From NCBI RefSeq assembly GCF_000829055.1, contig NZ_AP012544.1, positions 434,001 to 498,000 of the forward strand: DNA of 64,000 nt, read 5' to 3'. This document shows, one piece after another, positions 25,900 through 35,951 of the stretch. The translations under genes were made by a program, and so were the position numbers. The notes under the pieces were generated by a model. The model was not told where the DNA came from. It searched no databases and saw nothing but the letters and a program-made list of their open reading frames with translations. Positions within the stretch are counted from its first letter, which is position 1. Each line of letters opens with the position of its first letter. Origin of the DNA: Lacticaseibacillus casei DSM 20011 = JCM 1134 = ATCC 393. Lineage in GTDB: Bacteria; Bacillota; Bacilli; Lactobacillales; Lactobacillaceae.

Positions 25900-27216
25900 T
25901 TAGCGATCATCTTGATGTGGTCGCGGATCAAAGCCATGGAGTTGTCCCTTAAACTCATCCGGAAATGAACTGACCGGCGTGTGGTGTTCCCAGCTAGCCG
26001 CAACCTCTTCATCAACCGGTTCGGCATGCTCACTGTAGTCCAAGCCCATTTTTTCAGCGGCAGGGGACACGCGGATACTGACGAATCGGGACAGTACAAC
26101 GGTAATGATGGTGACCATTGCCCCGACCAGGACGATGACAATCAACGTGCCGGCTAACTGGATCAGCAGCAGGTGCCAGCCGCCGTTATAGGCCAGACCG
26201 GCGTGGGCGATGTTCGGCGCGACCTGTTTGCTGGCGAAAACACCGGTCAGAATGCTGCCGACAATGCCTGCCACACCATGACAGCCGAATGCATCCAAGG
26301 TGTCATCGATCCCGAGGCGTGGTTTGATTTTGCTAATAAACCAGTAGCTGGCTAACGTTGCCAAAACGCCGATGCAGGTAGCGCCAAAACTTGTGACATA
26401 GCCAGTTGCGGGCGTGATGCCGACTAGGCCACACAAAGCGCCGGTGCAAGTGCCAATCAAGGTTGGATGCCCGGTTTGCCAGATGTCGAGACACATCCAT
26501 GTAACCAACGCTGCCGCCGCGCCGACCGAAGTTGTCAAGGCGGCGGTCATGGCAGCTTGATTGACGCCCAGCGCAGACCCGGCATTAAAGCCATACCAGC
26601 CGATCCATAAAATCGCGGTTCCCAGCAACACCCATGGTCGATTATAAGGAACCGTGTGCTCGTCAGTCCGGCGCCCGAGAAACGCGGAGAGGGTCAGTGC
26701 GGTGATCCCCGCATTGATATGGATCACCGTCCCGCCGGCAAAATCGAGAACGCCGAGACCCGCCAGCAAACCATCAGGACTCCAAATCAAATGCACCAGC
26801 GGATAATAAACCAGCAGTGACCACAAAACGATGAACCAGGTCAGAAATTTAAAATGCATCCGCCCGACAACTGCCCCGACAAATAAAGCCGGCGTGATGA
26901 TCGCAAACATCATCTGGAAAAGAATATAAACCCCGGTCGGAATCCGCGCCGCTGTGACCGCGCCAAGCGAAATGTCACTCAGGAAAAAATGATGTACCTG
27001 ACCGATGACGCCAAATAGATTACCGTTAAAACTCAGTTCGTAACCAACGGCGACCCACAATAAAATGGCAATGCCGGTGATATAAAAGACCGAAAGCATG
27101 GTATTAATCACGTTGCGTTTAGAAACAAGCCCACCATAAAAGAAGGCTAGGCCCGGCGTCATAAACCAAACCAGTACACTCGCAATGATCACAAACCCTG
27201 TGTCGGCTAAATTCAT
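25900..27216 (-). CDS. amtB: Ammonium transporter
   Basis: A 438-residue Amt/MEP/Rh channel of the cytoplasmic membrane with 11 helices. Landmarks: FMTPGLAFFYGGLVSKRN at the first helix, the DFAGGTVIHINAG helix carrying the D and conserved residues of the Am1 site, WYGFNAGSA, and DAFGCHGVAGIVGSI with the pore histidine. It ends in a 40-residue cytosolic tail. Start taken at MNLADTGF after GGGGTGG. No glnK follows, unlike the common amtB-glnK pair. Monocistronic. Confidence 0.92.
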   Translation of the reverse strand: MNLADTGFVIIASVLVWFMTPGLAFFYGGLVSKRNVINTMLSVFYITGIAILLWVAVGYELSFNGNLFGVIGQVHHFFLSDISLGAVTAARIPTGVYILFQMMFAIITPALFVGAVVGRMHFKFLTWFIVLWSLLVYYPLVHLIWSPDGLLAGLGVLDFAGGTVIHINAGITALTLSAFLGRRTDEHTVPYNRPWVLLGTAILWIGWYGFNAGSALGVNQAAMTAALTTSVGAAAALVTWMCLDIWQTGHPTLIGTCTGALCGLVGITPATGYVTSFGATCIGVLATLASYWFISKIKPRLGIDDTLDAFGCHGVAGIVGSILTGVFASKQVAPNIAHAGLAYNGGWHLLLIQLAGTLIVIVLVGAMVTIITVVLSRFVSIRVSPAAEKMGLDYSEHAEPVDEEVAASWEHHTPVSSFPDEFKGQLHGFDPRPHQDDR

Positions 27217-27509
27217 CTGTGCCACCCCGTTCATCTTGAATGGTGGTATTGTAGCACGGGTTTTTGCCGAAGCAGGGTTACGCCGTCTAGTATTTATCTA
27301 GACCAATGTACGATTGAATTATACGCTTGCTGATGTTAAAGGGTTTTTCGGGTTGCAAAAAATTATTTTCTGCGTTAGGTTATGTGACACCAGAACTTGA
27401 CGGTCGATGGGGACAATTGATTTTCGACACATTGGTCTATATAAATTTGAGGTAAAAGAACGAAATTGCTAGGAAAGTGGCTGGGGCAGAATTCAAAATG
27501 GCAATATAA
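27217..27509. other. Upstream region of the ammonium transporter gene
   Basis: Contains the amtB promoter on the minus strand by position, but I could not pick a clear -35/-10 pair or GlnR box. No credible gene. Confidence 0.35.
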
Positions 27510-27556
27510 AACGAACATACTCCATTGGTGAGCTGTGAGTATGTTCGCTATTTGTT
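27510..27556. terminator. Hairpin, probable terminator
   Basis: CGAACATACTC (27512-27522) pairs perfectly with GAGTATGTTCG (27537-27547). A-rich and T-rich flanks make it terminator-like on either strand; it could end DyP read-through. Confidence 0.55.
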
Positions 27557-27593
27557 TCACTAAGAGTAATTCGTTAGGGACATCGCTATGTCA

Positions 27594-27768
27594 GCGCCAA
27601 AGCGGAGCAATCGTAGGCCAGAGGGGGCTCAGCTGTGAAATTGGTCTTAAACGGGTGGTTTTCCCTTTTTAGGCCAAGGCCGAGCTTTGAAACCGCGGTT
27701 TTTGCGGGTTCAAAGTCGTGCCCACAGCGTTCCAGCCCCCTCTGGCCGGAGATTGCGGAGTTTGGCAC
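27594..27768 (-). repeat. Family B structured 3' element, copy 2
   Basis: 175 bp in minus-strand sense, beginning 25 nt after the DyP stop codon. Ends GTGCCAAAC and TTTGGCGC. The inner stem is GCTGTG/CACAGC where copy 1 has GGAGTG/CACTCC. Hairpin 1 is CTTTGAA/TTCAAAG with loop AAAAACC, hairpin 2 TTGG/CCAA with GGG/CCC and loop AAAACCA. Confidence 0.9.
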
Positions 27769-27793
27769 GGCAAGGATTAAAAAATTCAGATTT

Positions 27794-28735
27794 TTAAAGC
27801 TCACCATCCGCAATCTGCCCAAGCACGGATTTAGACGGAATAAAGAACAGTTCACCGGTCAATGGCGTCGAGAAGTCGAGTAAGCGGTCGGAGTTGTCGA
27901 ACATACCTTGCAACATCCGCTTGGTGACGGCCCAGTGACGGGCATAGCCGATGAAATAAGTACCGTTGATTTTTTCGGCAGGATTGCTGAAGGGGACGTT
28001 CATGCGCACGATCTTATGCTCCACGCCGCCTTCGTTGTCTTGAGACACAACGTTGTGCGAGTTGACCAGTTTCTCTTCATCGGCTAACTCAAAATCATTG
28101 AACTTCTTACGACCGATGGCTTTTTCCTGATCCTCCGTTTTGAGTTTGTTCCAGGCATCGAGGTTATGTTGGTATTTCTGGGCGAAGGCATACGAACCAT
28201 TTTCAAACGCCGGATCTTCATCGCCGATCACCGCGTATTCCGGTGTGTCCAGTGCACTGGGATTTTACGTGCCGTCGACAAAACCAATGATGGCGCGCCC
28301 TTCAAAGTAGCGGAAGCCATGGGTTTCATCGAGGGTGACTGTGTTGTCGCCGATGATTTCCATGATTTCGGACATCAATTCAAATGGCACGGCGGAGTTT
28401 TGTGACCGGATATGGAAGAATAGATCCGCCGGGGTGGCAACAGCGGTGTATTTAGGTCCCACAATTGGCTGGAATGCTTCTAACTCTTTTGGCCGTTCGG
28501 CATCGGGGAAAAGATAATCCCACGCCTTCCGCGAAAAGCCGAAAGCCGTTGCCAGTTTTGCATCAGGATAACGAATATTCAGACTATTAATGAACGCCGA
28601 CAGATGATCCGCCAAATTGGCAATCATCTCCTTGTCGCTTGCGACGTCTTCCCGCTTAAGATCAAACGTTGCAAAGATAATGTCTGACCCTGCATCTTTA
28701 TACACATCCTGTACATCCCGTAAATCAATTGCCAT
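27794..28735 (-). pseudogene. Dye-decolorizing (DyP) heme peroxidase, interrupted by an in-frame TAA
   Basis: Two open segments in the same frame rebuild a full cytosolic DyP-type peroxidase of about 313 residues, starting MAIDLRDVQDVY after GGAGGAG. The break falls in the hallmark motif: GFVDGT, then TAA at 28265-28267 (codon 157), then NPSALDTPEYAV. DyP enzymes read GFxDGTENP here, so GAA (Glu) to TAA is the simplest explanation. The catalytic Asp (GxxDG, D154) is just before the stop, but the proximal heme His and distal Arg lie in the lost half (TYFIGYARHW follows). No base is missing. Confidence 0.88.
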
Positions 28736-28980
28736 TCTTTCTCCTCCAAACTAGAATCATTTTAATCTGGTTTTAGTTTAGCATAGCAGGTAGGGATTGC
28801 AACGATTTTCACCTGGACAGGAGGATTTGGTTAAGAAGCTGTAGTGACGGTCGTGAAGGCTGTCAGTAGCCGCTATCATTGAACTTTTTTCGTTAAACGT
28901 CCACGCAGAGTCGGGGGCCCCATTCGTGCGTTTTAAACCGTTGCCATGGGTGGTAAAGTAAGAACAAAGGTTGTGATGTT

Positions 28981-29652
28981 TTGACAATGACAATAATGGA
29001 TCAAGTCGAACTCGTCATTCGACTGCTGGTCGCAGCGTTTTGCGGGTTTGCCATTGGGTTTGAACGCAAAAATCGCTTTAAAAATGCCGGTATCCGAACG
29101 CACATGATTGTCGCGCTGGGTTCGGCACTGATTATGATTGTTTCTAAGTATGGTTTCTTTGATATTTTGAATTTGAAAAATATTGCGTTGGATCCTTCCC
29201 GGGTCGCGGCGCAGATCGTCAGCGGTGTCAGCTTTCTTGGTGCCGGCGCGATTCTGGTGCGGCACAACAACGTCAATGGCTTGACGACCGCTGCTGGTGT
29301 CTGGACCACGGCTGCTGTCGGGATGGCGATTGGTGCCAAACTGTATATTCTGGGTTTGTCGGCGACGGCGCTCGTCTTGGGCATTCAGGTAGTCCTGCAT
29401 CACCATTATCGTTGGCTGCCAAGTGGCGACAATGGGGTTTTGACGATTCGGATTCGCAATGAAGGCTTTGATATGGAACACATGCGCCAAACGCTTGGCA
29501 AGTATCATATCAAAGTCTTGAATGTCTCCATCAAGCACGAAGGCGATGAAGTGAAAATGAGTTTACATGTTGAAAGCAGGGCCAACGAAGATATGCGGCG
29601 ACTGCTGATGTTCTATGCTGACAACCCTAATATTATTTCCATCGAGTTTTAG
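28981..29652 (+). CDS. MgtC/SapB-family membrane protein
   Basis: About 223 residues. The first 140 are a four- to five-helix membrane domain with the family hallmarks FAIGFERKNRFKNAGIRTH and GVSFLGAGAILV. The tail of about 80 residues (LTIRIRNEGFDMEHMR onward) is an ACT-like soluble domain. MgtC proteins are linked to magnesium limitation and control of F-type ATP synthase or pH in other bacteria; the role here is unknown. The start may be TTG at 28981 (AAAGG upstream) or the ATG two codons later. Single gene. Confidence 0.82.
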   Translation: MTMTIMDQVELVIRLLVAAFCGFAIGFERKNRFKNAGIRTHMIVALGSALIMIVSKYGFFDILNLKNIALDPSRVAAQIVSGVSFLGAGAILVRHNNVNGLTTAAGVWTTAAVGMAIGAKLYILGLSATALVLGIQVVLHHHYRWLPSGDNGVLTIRIRNEGFDMEHMRQTLGKYHIKVLNVSIKHEGDEVKMSLHVESRANEDMRRLLMFYADNPNIISIEF

Positions 29653-29746
29653 CCAGTTGGCCGAACTGATAGCGTTTGGCGAAACAGCGTTATTTGTGAA
29701 ACCCGCGATAATCTGATAATATATGTAGAAATCTTTTAAGCGAGGT

Positions 29747-31396
29747 ATGAAATTGCTCACAGTAAACAATGTTTCGATGACGTTCTCGGACCGGAAGCTG
29801 TACGAAGACGTTAACCTGAAATTCACGCCCGGTAATTGTTATGGCATTATTGGTGCCAACGGGGCGGGAAAATCGACTTTTCTCAAAATTCTTGAAGGCG
29901 AGCTGACGCCGACGACCGGATCTGTCAGTCTATCACCTAATGAACGCATGAGCAGCCTGAAACAGGATCACTTTGCGTTCGATGATCAGACTGTTATGAA
30001 CACTGTTTTACAGGGTTGGGAACGCCTGTACCAAGTGATGACGGAAAAAGACGCGCTTTACGCTAAAGCGGACTTCAGTGAAGCAGACGGGAACAAGGCT
30101 GCCGAACTTGAAGGCGAGTTCGCGGAAATGGACGGCTGGAACGCGGAAAGCGACGCGTCGCAATTGTTGCAGTCGCTGGGTATTCGGGAAAGCGAACACC
30201 AGAAACTCATGGCCGATCTGCCTGAAGGGGAGAAGGTCAAGGTGCTTTTGGCGCAAGCGCTGTTCGGTAAGCCGGACGTCTTGTTGCTGGACGAGCCGAC
30301 TAACGGTCTTGATCCCCAAGCAATTAGCTGGCTGGAAGACTTTTTGGCGGACTATGAGCATACCGTGTTGGTCGTTTCACATGACCGGCATTTTCTGAAT
30401 GCGGTTTGTACCATGATGTGCGATGTTGATTTTGGCAAGATCGAACTTTACGTCGGCAACTATGACTTTTGGAAGCAGAGTTCCGAGCTGGCGTTGCAGC
30501 TGCAGAGTCAGGCTAATGCCAAAAAAGAAGAACAAATCAAGCAACTGCAGGAATTCGTTGCCCGCTTTTCGGCCAATGCATCCAAGTCGAAGCAGGCTAC
30601 TTCGCGTAAGAAGCAGCTTGAAAAGATTACCTTGGACGATATTCGGCCGAGCTCCCGTAAGTACCCGTATATCAAGTTTGAACCTGAGCGGGCGATCGGG
30701 AACGACTTGTTGCGGGTGGAGAATGTTTCCAAGACGATTGACGGCCAGCAGGTACTGAAAGATGTCAGTTTCATTTTGCGGCCGGGTGATAAAACCGGCA
30801 TTATCAGCCGCAGCGATGTGACGGCAACGGTGCTGATGCAGTTGCTGGCAGGTGAGATGGAGCCGGATAGCGGCACGATTACCTGGGGTGTCACAACCAG
30901 CCGTGCGGCGATGCCTAAGGATTTAAATCCTGAATTTGATCACGCTGACCTTAATATTCTGGATTGGTTGCGCCAATTTGCGCCGCAAGATGAGCAGGAT
31001 AATACGTTCTTGCGCGGGTTCCTCGGGCGAATGCTTTTCTCCGGTGATGAGGTGCTTAAGCAGTTGAATGTCTTGTCTGGTGGCGAAAAGGTGCGGTCGT
31101 ATCTGGCGAAGATGATGCTGAGTAAAGCCAATGTGTTGATCTTGGACGATCCGACCAACCATCTTGATTTGGAAAGTATTACTAGCCTGAATGATGCGTT
31201 GATTGATTTTAAAGGTTCCGTGATTTTCACTAGTCATGATCACCAGTTCATCCAGACCATTGCGGATCATATTATCGAAGTCGGGCCATTGGGTGTTGTT
31301 GATCGGGCTGACACGAGTTATGACGAGTTTATGCAGCATGAGACGGCGCAGAAGCAAGTGGAAGCTATTTATCCGGAGTCGTTGCGGCAGGCATAA
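29747..31396 (+). CDS. ABC-F ATPase (YkpA/YbiT-like) with degenerate second site
   Basis: A 549-residue cytosolic ABC-F protein with tandem ATPase domains. Domain 1 is complete: GANGAGKST and LLLDEPTNGLD. Domain 2 has lost the P-loop: the segment GIISRSDVTATVL (residues 351-363) lacks the GxxGxGKS/T lysine. Its Walker B reads LILDDPTNHLD, with Asp where the catalytic Glu should be. The signature LSGGEKVRSYLAKM is retained. Related YkpA/YbiT proteins also have a modified second domain, and members of the family act on translating ribosomes. RBS GCGAGG. Single gene; a family B element starts 24 nt after the stop. Confidence 0.87.
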   Translation: MKLLTVNNVSMTFSDRKLYEDVNLKFTPGNCYGIIGANGAGKSTFLKILEGELTPTTGSVSLSPNERMSSLKQDHFAFDDQTVMNTVLQGWERLYQVMTEKDALYAKADFSEADGNKAAELEGEFAEMDGWNAESDASQLLQSLGIRESEHQKLMADLPEGEKVKVLLAQALFGKPDVLLLDEPTNGLDPQAISWLEDFLADYEHTVLVVSHDRHFLNAVCTMMCDVDFGKIELYVGNYDFWKQSSELALQLQSQANAKKEEQIKQLQEFVARFSANASKSKQATSRKKQLEKITLDDIRPSSRKYPYIKFEPERAIGNDLLRVENVSKTIDGQQVLKDVSFILRPGDKTGIISRSDVTATVLMQLLAGEMEPDSGTITWGVTTSRAAMPKDLNPEFDHADLNILDWLRQFAPQDEQDNTFLRGFLGRMLFSGDEVLKQLNVLSGGEKVRSYLAKMMLSKANVLILDDPTNHLDLESITSLNDALIDFKGSVIFTSHDHQFIQTIADHIIEVGPLGVVDRADTSYDEFMQHETAQKQVEAIYPESLRQA

Positions 31397-31420
31397 GGTT
31401 TAGGCAATGAGTTCCGTGTC

Positions 31421-31600
31421 GTGCCAAACTCCGCAATCTCCGGCCAGATGGTGTGGCGACGCGAAGCTAGAGCGGAGACGGCGCTTTGAGCCAGAAAACC
31501 GCTGTCTCAAAGTCGCCTAACAACATCAGCGACAAAATCGGTCGCTGTGTTGTTTCCACTGCTGAGCCCCATCTGGCCTCCGATTGCTCCGCCTTGGCAC
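31421..31600 (+). repeat. Family B structured 3' element, copy 3
   Basis: 180 bp with ends GTGCCAAAC and CTTGGCAC. Hairpin 1 is CTTTGAG/CTCAAAG with loop AAAACCG; hairpin 2 is AACAACA/TGTTGTT with CAGCGAC/GTCGCTG and loop AAAATCG. The left arm between the end and hairpin 1 has diverged most. It starts 24 nt after the ABC-F stop codon. Confidence 0.9.
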
Positions 31601-31640
31601 TGTTGCTTTTTAGGAACACAACAAAATATTCTTTAGGAAC

Positions 31641-31695
31641 AGACGAATTAACCCTCCGCAAATATTAGCGGAAGTTGATTCGTCTATTTTTTTGT
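31641..31695 (+). terminator. Terminator after the ABC-F gene and family B element
   Basis: AGACGAATTAAC...CCGC pairs with GCGG...GTTGATTCGTCT and is followed by a run of T. Confidence 0.8.
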
Positions 31696-31779
31696 CTTTT
31701 ATCTTTGCACGAGGGATAATATCATTAGATTTGTGTGATAATGACCGGCATAGACCCGTGACCTGGTGCATAAGAAGGG

Positions 31780-33465
31780 ATGATCGATATGACCCAACCC
31801 GTGATAATCTTGCTTGGTGTTGGCGGCTTTGCTGTTGCCGTCGTTGTGCTTAATCTGCTGTTGGCGTGGCGGCGTCAGGCGAAGTTGAAGCAGCAGCTGC
31901 TTGCTGACTGGGGGACGTTGCCGGTTAAGCGTGGTGGTAGCGAGCGTTATTTGAAGGCGGCGTATCTTGATCACGAGGCGCAGGTTGAGCATGACTGTCT
32001 CATTGATGATTTGACGTGGCGGGATTTGGACATGTTTGAGGTGTTCAAACAGCTTAACGCCACGCAGAACAGCGTTGGTGCGGAGCGGGTGTATGCCCAG
32101 TTGCGGGCTTACGACTTGGGCAAGCCTGATGTTAACGAAACGTTGATTGACTTTTTTCGGACGCACGCCGAGGAGCGGCTTAAAGTTCAGCTTGCGTTTG
32201 CCGGTTTGGGCACGGAAGCGGCGAATAATAGTCAGCATTATCTCCGCACCACGACACAAGCGGCCCTGCCTCATGCTTGGCGCTTTAAGGTTTTAGGCGG
32301 GCTGCCGGTTGTGGGCTTGCTCCTGATTCCGTTGTTGCCAGCAATTGGGGTGGCACTGGCGACGTTGAGCCTCATGGTGAATCTTTTTTATTACGTTTTG
32401 AAAAGAGAGGCACTGGACGCCGAAGTGATGGCGATGGAGTATCTGGTGCGCACGATTGTGACGGCCGAGCATCTCGTTAAAATTACCCAACCAACGCAGG
32501 CTGCTTTGCGCACCGCGTTGAAGCCGATGCGCGGAATCACGCGGCTTGCCTTTGTTTTCCGCACGCGTGATAACAGCAGTGCCGATATGATGACCGAATA
32601 TTTTAGTAGTATGTTTATGCTGGGGTTTATTGCCTATAACAACGTGCTGACGCATTTGCACAATCGGCATGCCGAGGCGTTAACTTTGTGGCAGGCGTTA
32701 GGTGACTTGGAGTTGGCGATTGCAATTGCTAATTTTCGCGAGGCGCACGCTAGCAGCAGCCAACCTGTTTTTGCGGATGGCGGGCTGACGGCGAAGGAGC
32801 TGGTCCACCCGTTGCTCAAGCATCCGGTGGCTAATCCGGTTGATTGGCAGAAGAACGCCTTGATTACCGGTGCCAACGCGTCTGGTAAATCAACGTATGT
32901 CAAAAGCATCGCCGTCAACGCGATTCTGGCGCAAACGATCAATACAGTTTTGGCGAAGGACTTCTCGATCCAACCGGGTTTGGTGATTACGGCCATGGCG
33001 ATTCGGGATGATTTAAGTGAAGGCGACAGCTATTTTGTGGCTGAAATCAAGGCGATTCATCGGCTTTTAAATGCGGTTGCCACCAACAAGCGAATTTACG
33101 GCTTCACTGACGAAATTCTGAAGGGCACCAACACGGTCGAGCGGATTGCCGCATCGGCCAGTGTGATCAACTGGTTGAGCCACTATCCCAGTTTGGTGGT
33201 GGTCGCGACGCATGATAACGAGCTGACCGATATCATGGGCGAACAATGCGTCAATTGGCATTTTCAGGAAAAGGTAACCAAAAAAGATGGCGTTGTCTTC
33301 GATTACCTGCTGCATCAAGGCCCGGCAACCTCGCATAATGCGATCACCTTATTGGCCACAATGGCGTATCCGGAGACGTTGATCAAAGACGCGCGGACGC
33401 TTGCGGCTGATTTTGAACGGACCAAAGCATGGCCGAGATATCGACAAGGAGGCATTCAGGCGTGA
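31780..33465 (+). CDS. Membrane-anchored MutS-like ATPase
   Basis: A 561-residue protein whose C-terminal 230 residues are the MutS ATPase domain: P-loop NALITGANASGKSTYVKSIA (K370), Walker B region IYGFTDEILKGTN, and VVATHDNELTDIM. The MutS mismatch-recognition and connector domains are missing. Instead there is an N-terminal membrane helix (residues about 6-28) and a second hydrophobic pair around 170-210. Such proteins are known as MutS-related or DNA mismatch repair protein-like ATPases of Firmicutes, without a proven role. It overlaps the next gene by 4 nt (GTGA), so the two are translationally coupled. Confidence 0.8.
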   Translation: MIDMTQPVIILLGVGGFAVAVVVLNLLLAWRRQAKLKQQLLADWGTLPVKRGGSERYLKAAYLDHEAQVEHDCLIDDLTWRDLDMFEVFKQLNATQNSVGAERVYAQLRAYDLGKPDVNETLIDFFRTHAEERLKVQLAFAGLGTEAANNSQHYLRTTTQAALPHAWRFKVLGGLPVVGLLLIPLLPAIGVALATLSLMVNLFYYVLKREALDAEVMAMEYLVRTIVTAEHLVKITQPTQAALRTALKPMRGITRLAFVFRTRDNSSADMMTEYFSSMFMLGFIAYNNVLTHLHNRHAEALTLWQALGDLELAIAIANFREAHASSSQPVFADGGLTAKELVHPLLKHPVANPVDWQKNALITGANASGKSTYVKSIAVNAILAQTINTVLAKDFSIQPGLVITAMAIRDDLSEGDSYFVAEIKAIHRLLNAVATNKRIYGFTDEILKGTNTVERIAASASVINWLSHYPSLVVVATHDNELTDIMGEQCVNWHFQEKVTKKDGVVFDYLLHQGPATSHNAITLLATMAYPETLIKDARTLAADFERTKAWPRYRQGGIQA

Positions 33466-34043
33466 CAATAGCCAATCAAATTTTTGAAGCAGTTCGGCGT
33501 GATCCGGCCAACGCAGACTTCACTGCGCAGGGATGGGATCCGCTTTACCACATCGAGCCAGACGCAACCATTCTGATTGCGAGTCAGGCGCCAGGACGGA
33601 AAGCGCAAACCACGAAAACTTATTGGAATGATCCAAGCGGTGATCGTTTGCGCACTTGGATGGGCGTGACGAACGACCAATTTTATCACAGCGGCAAAAT
33701 CGCCGTTCTGCCGCTGGACTTTTATTATCCAGGAAAAGGCAAGTCAGGGGATTTACCGCCACGTAAAGACTTTGCGGCTAAGTGGCATCCCCCGTTGTTG
33801 GCACTGATGCCACACATCCAATTGACCATTGTGATCGGTGCCTATGCGCAGAAGTACTACCTAGGCAAACGCCGGGAAAAGACGCTGACGGCGACCGTCA
33901 AAAACTTCCGGGCATATCTGCCGACCCACTTTCCCATCGTCCATCCTTCGCCGTTGAATTACGGCTGGGTGAATCGCAATCCGTGGTTCATGGATGAGGT
34001 CGTGCCGGCGCTGCAGGAGCGGGTGGCGCGGTTGATGAAGTGA
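33462..34043 (+). CDS. Uracil-DNA glycosylase family protein
   Basis: A 193-residue protein of the uracil-DNA glycosylase superfamily (COG1573-like). The catalytic-region block ILIASQAPGRKAQTT, the middle segment VLPLDFYYPGKGKSGDLPPR and the late LPTHFPIVHPSPLNYGW (the HPSPLN motif of the leucine loop) support this. Start at GTG (VTIANQIF) because AAGGAGG lies just upstream; it overlaps the MutS-like stop by GTGA. The shared operon suggests a nucleic-acid repair or damage-related task for both, by inference only. Confidence 0.8.
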   Translation: MTIANQIFEAVRRDPANADFTAQGWDPLYHIEPDATILIASQAPGRKAQTTKTYWNDPSGDRLRTWMGVTNDQFYHSGKIAVLPLDFYYPGKGKSGDLPPRKDFAAKWHPPLLALMPHIQLTIVIGAYAQKYYLGKRREKTLTATVKNFRAYLPTHFPIVHPSPLNYGWVNRNPWFMDEVVPALQERVARLMK

Positions 34044-34171
34044 TTCGGAACTCAAAAAATGACAGCAAGTACCGAAAATGATAATGTGTTTTTAGAGTAA
34101 AGTATAAGTGCCATTTGAAGATCACCGCGGCTTAGTCACCCGCAATGTTGACAAGATCGTTCGAACGGTTG

Positions 34172-34199
34172 GCGGCTCCCTTCTAGGAAGCCGTTTTTT
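34172..34199 (+). terminator. Terminator after the glycosylase gene
   Basis: CGGCT...CC pairs with GG...AGCCG and is followed by six T. Confidence 0.65.
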
Positions 34200-34367
34200 A
34201 GTGCCAAAAACAAGATTATAATGTGGTCAGACTAGTTGCCTAATATTATTTTTCGCCATTGAGGAACATAGCTAAATGCCTAGGGCCGATTCTTAGTGGC
34301 CGTAACACGCTTCATTCACAGATGTGGGGCAGAAGAATCGTTTAATAATACGGCAGTTTCATTTTCA

Positions 34368-34403
34368 ATCGGCTTTTTCCTCATCAATGCGGAAAAAGCC
34401 GAT
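34368..34403 (+). promoter_or_regulatory. Inverted repeat, likely operator of the cellobiose operon regulator
   Basis: ATCGGCTTTTTCC (34368-34380) and GGAAAAAGCCGAT (34391-34403) are perfect 13-bp arms with a 10-bp spacer. No T tract follows, so it is not a terminator. It lies just before the cre site and a -10-like TATTAT (34425-34430) that has no clear -35. An activator site for the PRD regulator encoded in the operon is the likeliest reading. Confidence 0.55.
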
Positions 34404-34410
34404 ATGGTCG

Positions 34411-34424
34411 TGAAACCGGTTACA
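34411..34424 (+). promoter_or_regulatory. cre site (CcpA operator) of the cellobiose operon
   Basis: TGAAACCGGTTACA matches the cre consensus TGWAANCGNTNWCA at every defined position and abuts the presumed -10 box, so glucose repression by CcpA/HPr-Ser-P is expected. Confidence 0.75.
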
Positions 34425-34444
34425 TATTATGCTGGTTCATGTAA

Positions 34445-35893
<1,449 letters not shown>

Positions 35894-35951
35894 GGTAATG
35901 GCGGTCGACAGTGTGATCGCTGGCCGTCAAGTAGGGAAGGAAGACTGTATC

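Noticed and set aside
19522-31600. Family B elements as tRNA, CRISPR or an insertion sequence
   Set aside because: No tRNA arms, no spaced direct repeats, and no coding capacity; they are small non-coding elements of about 180 bp.
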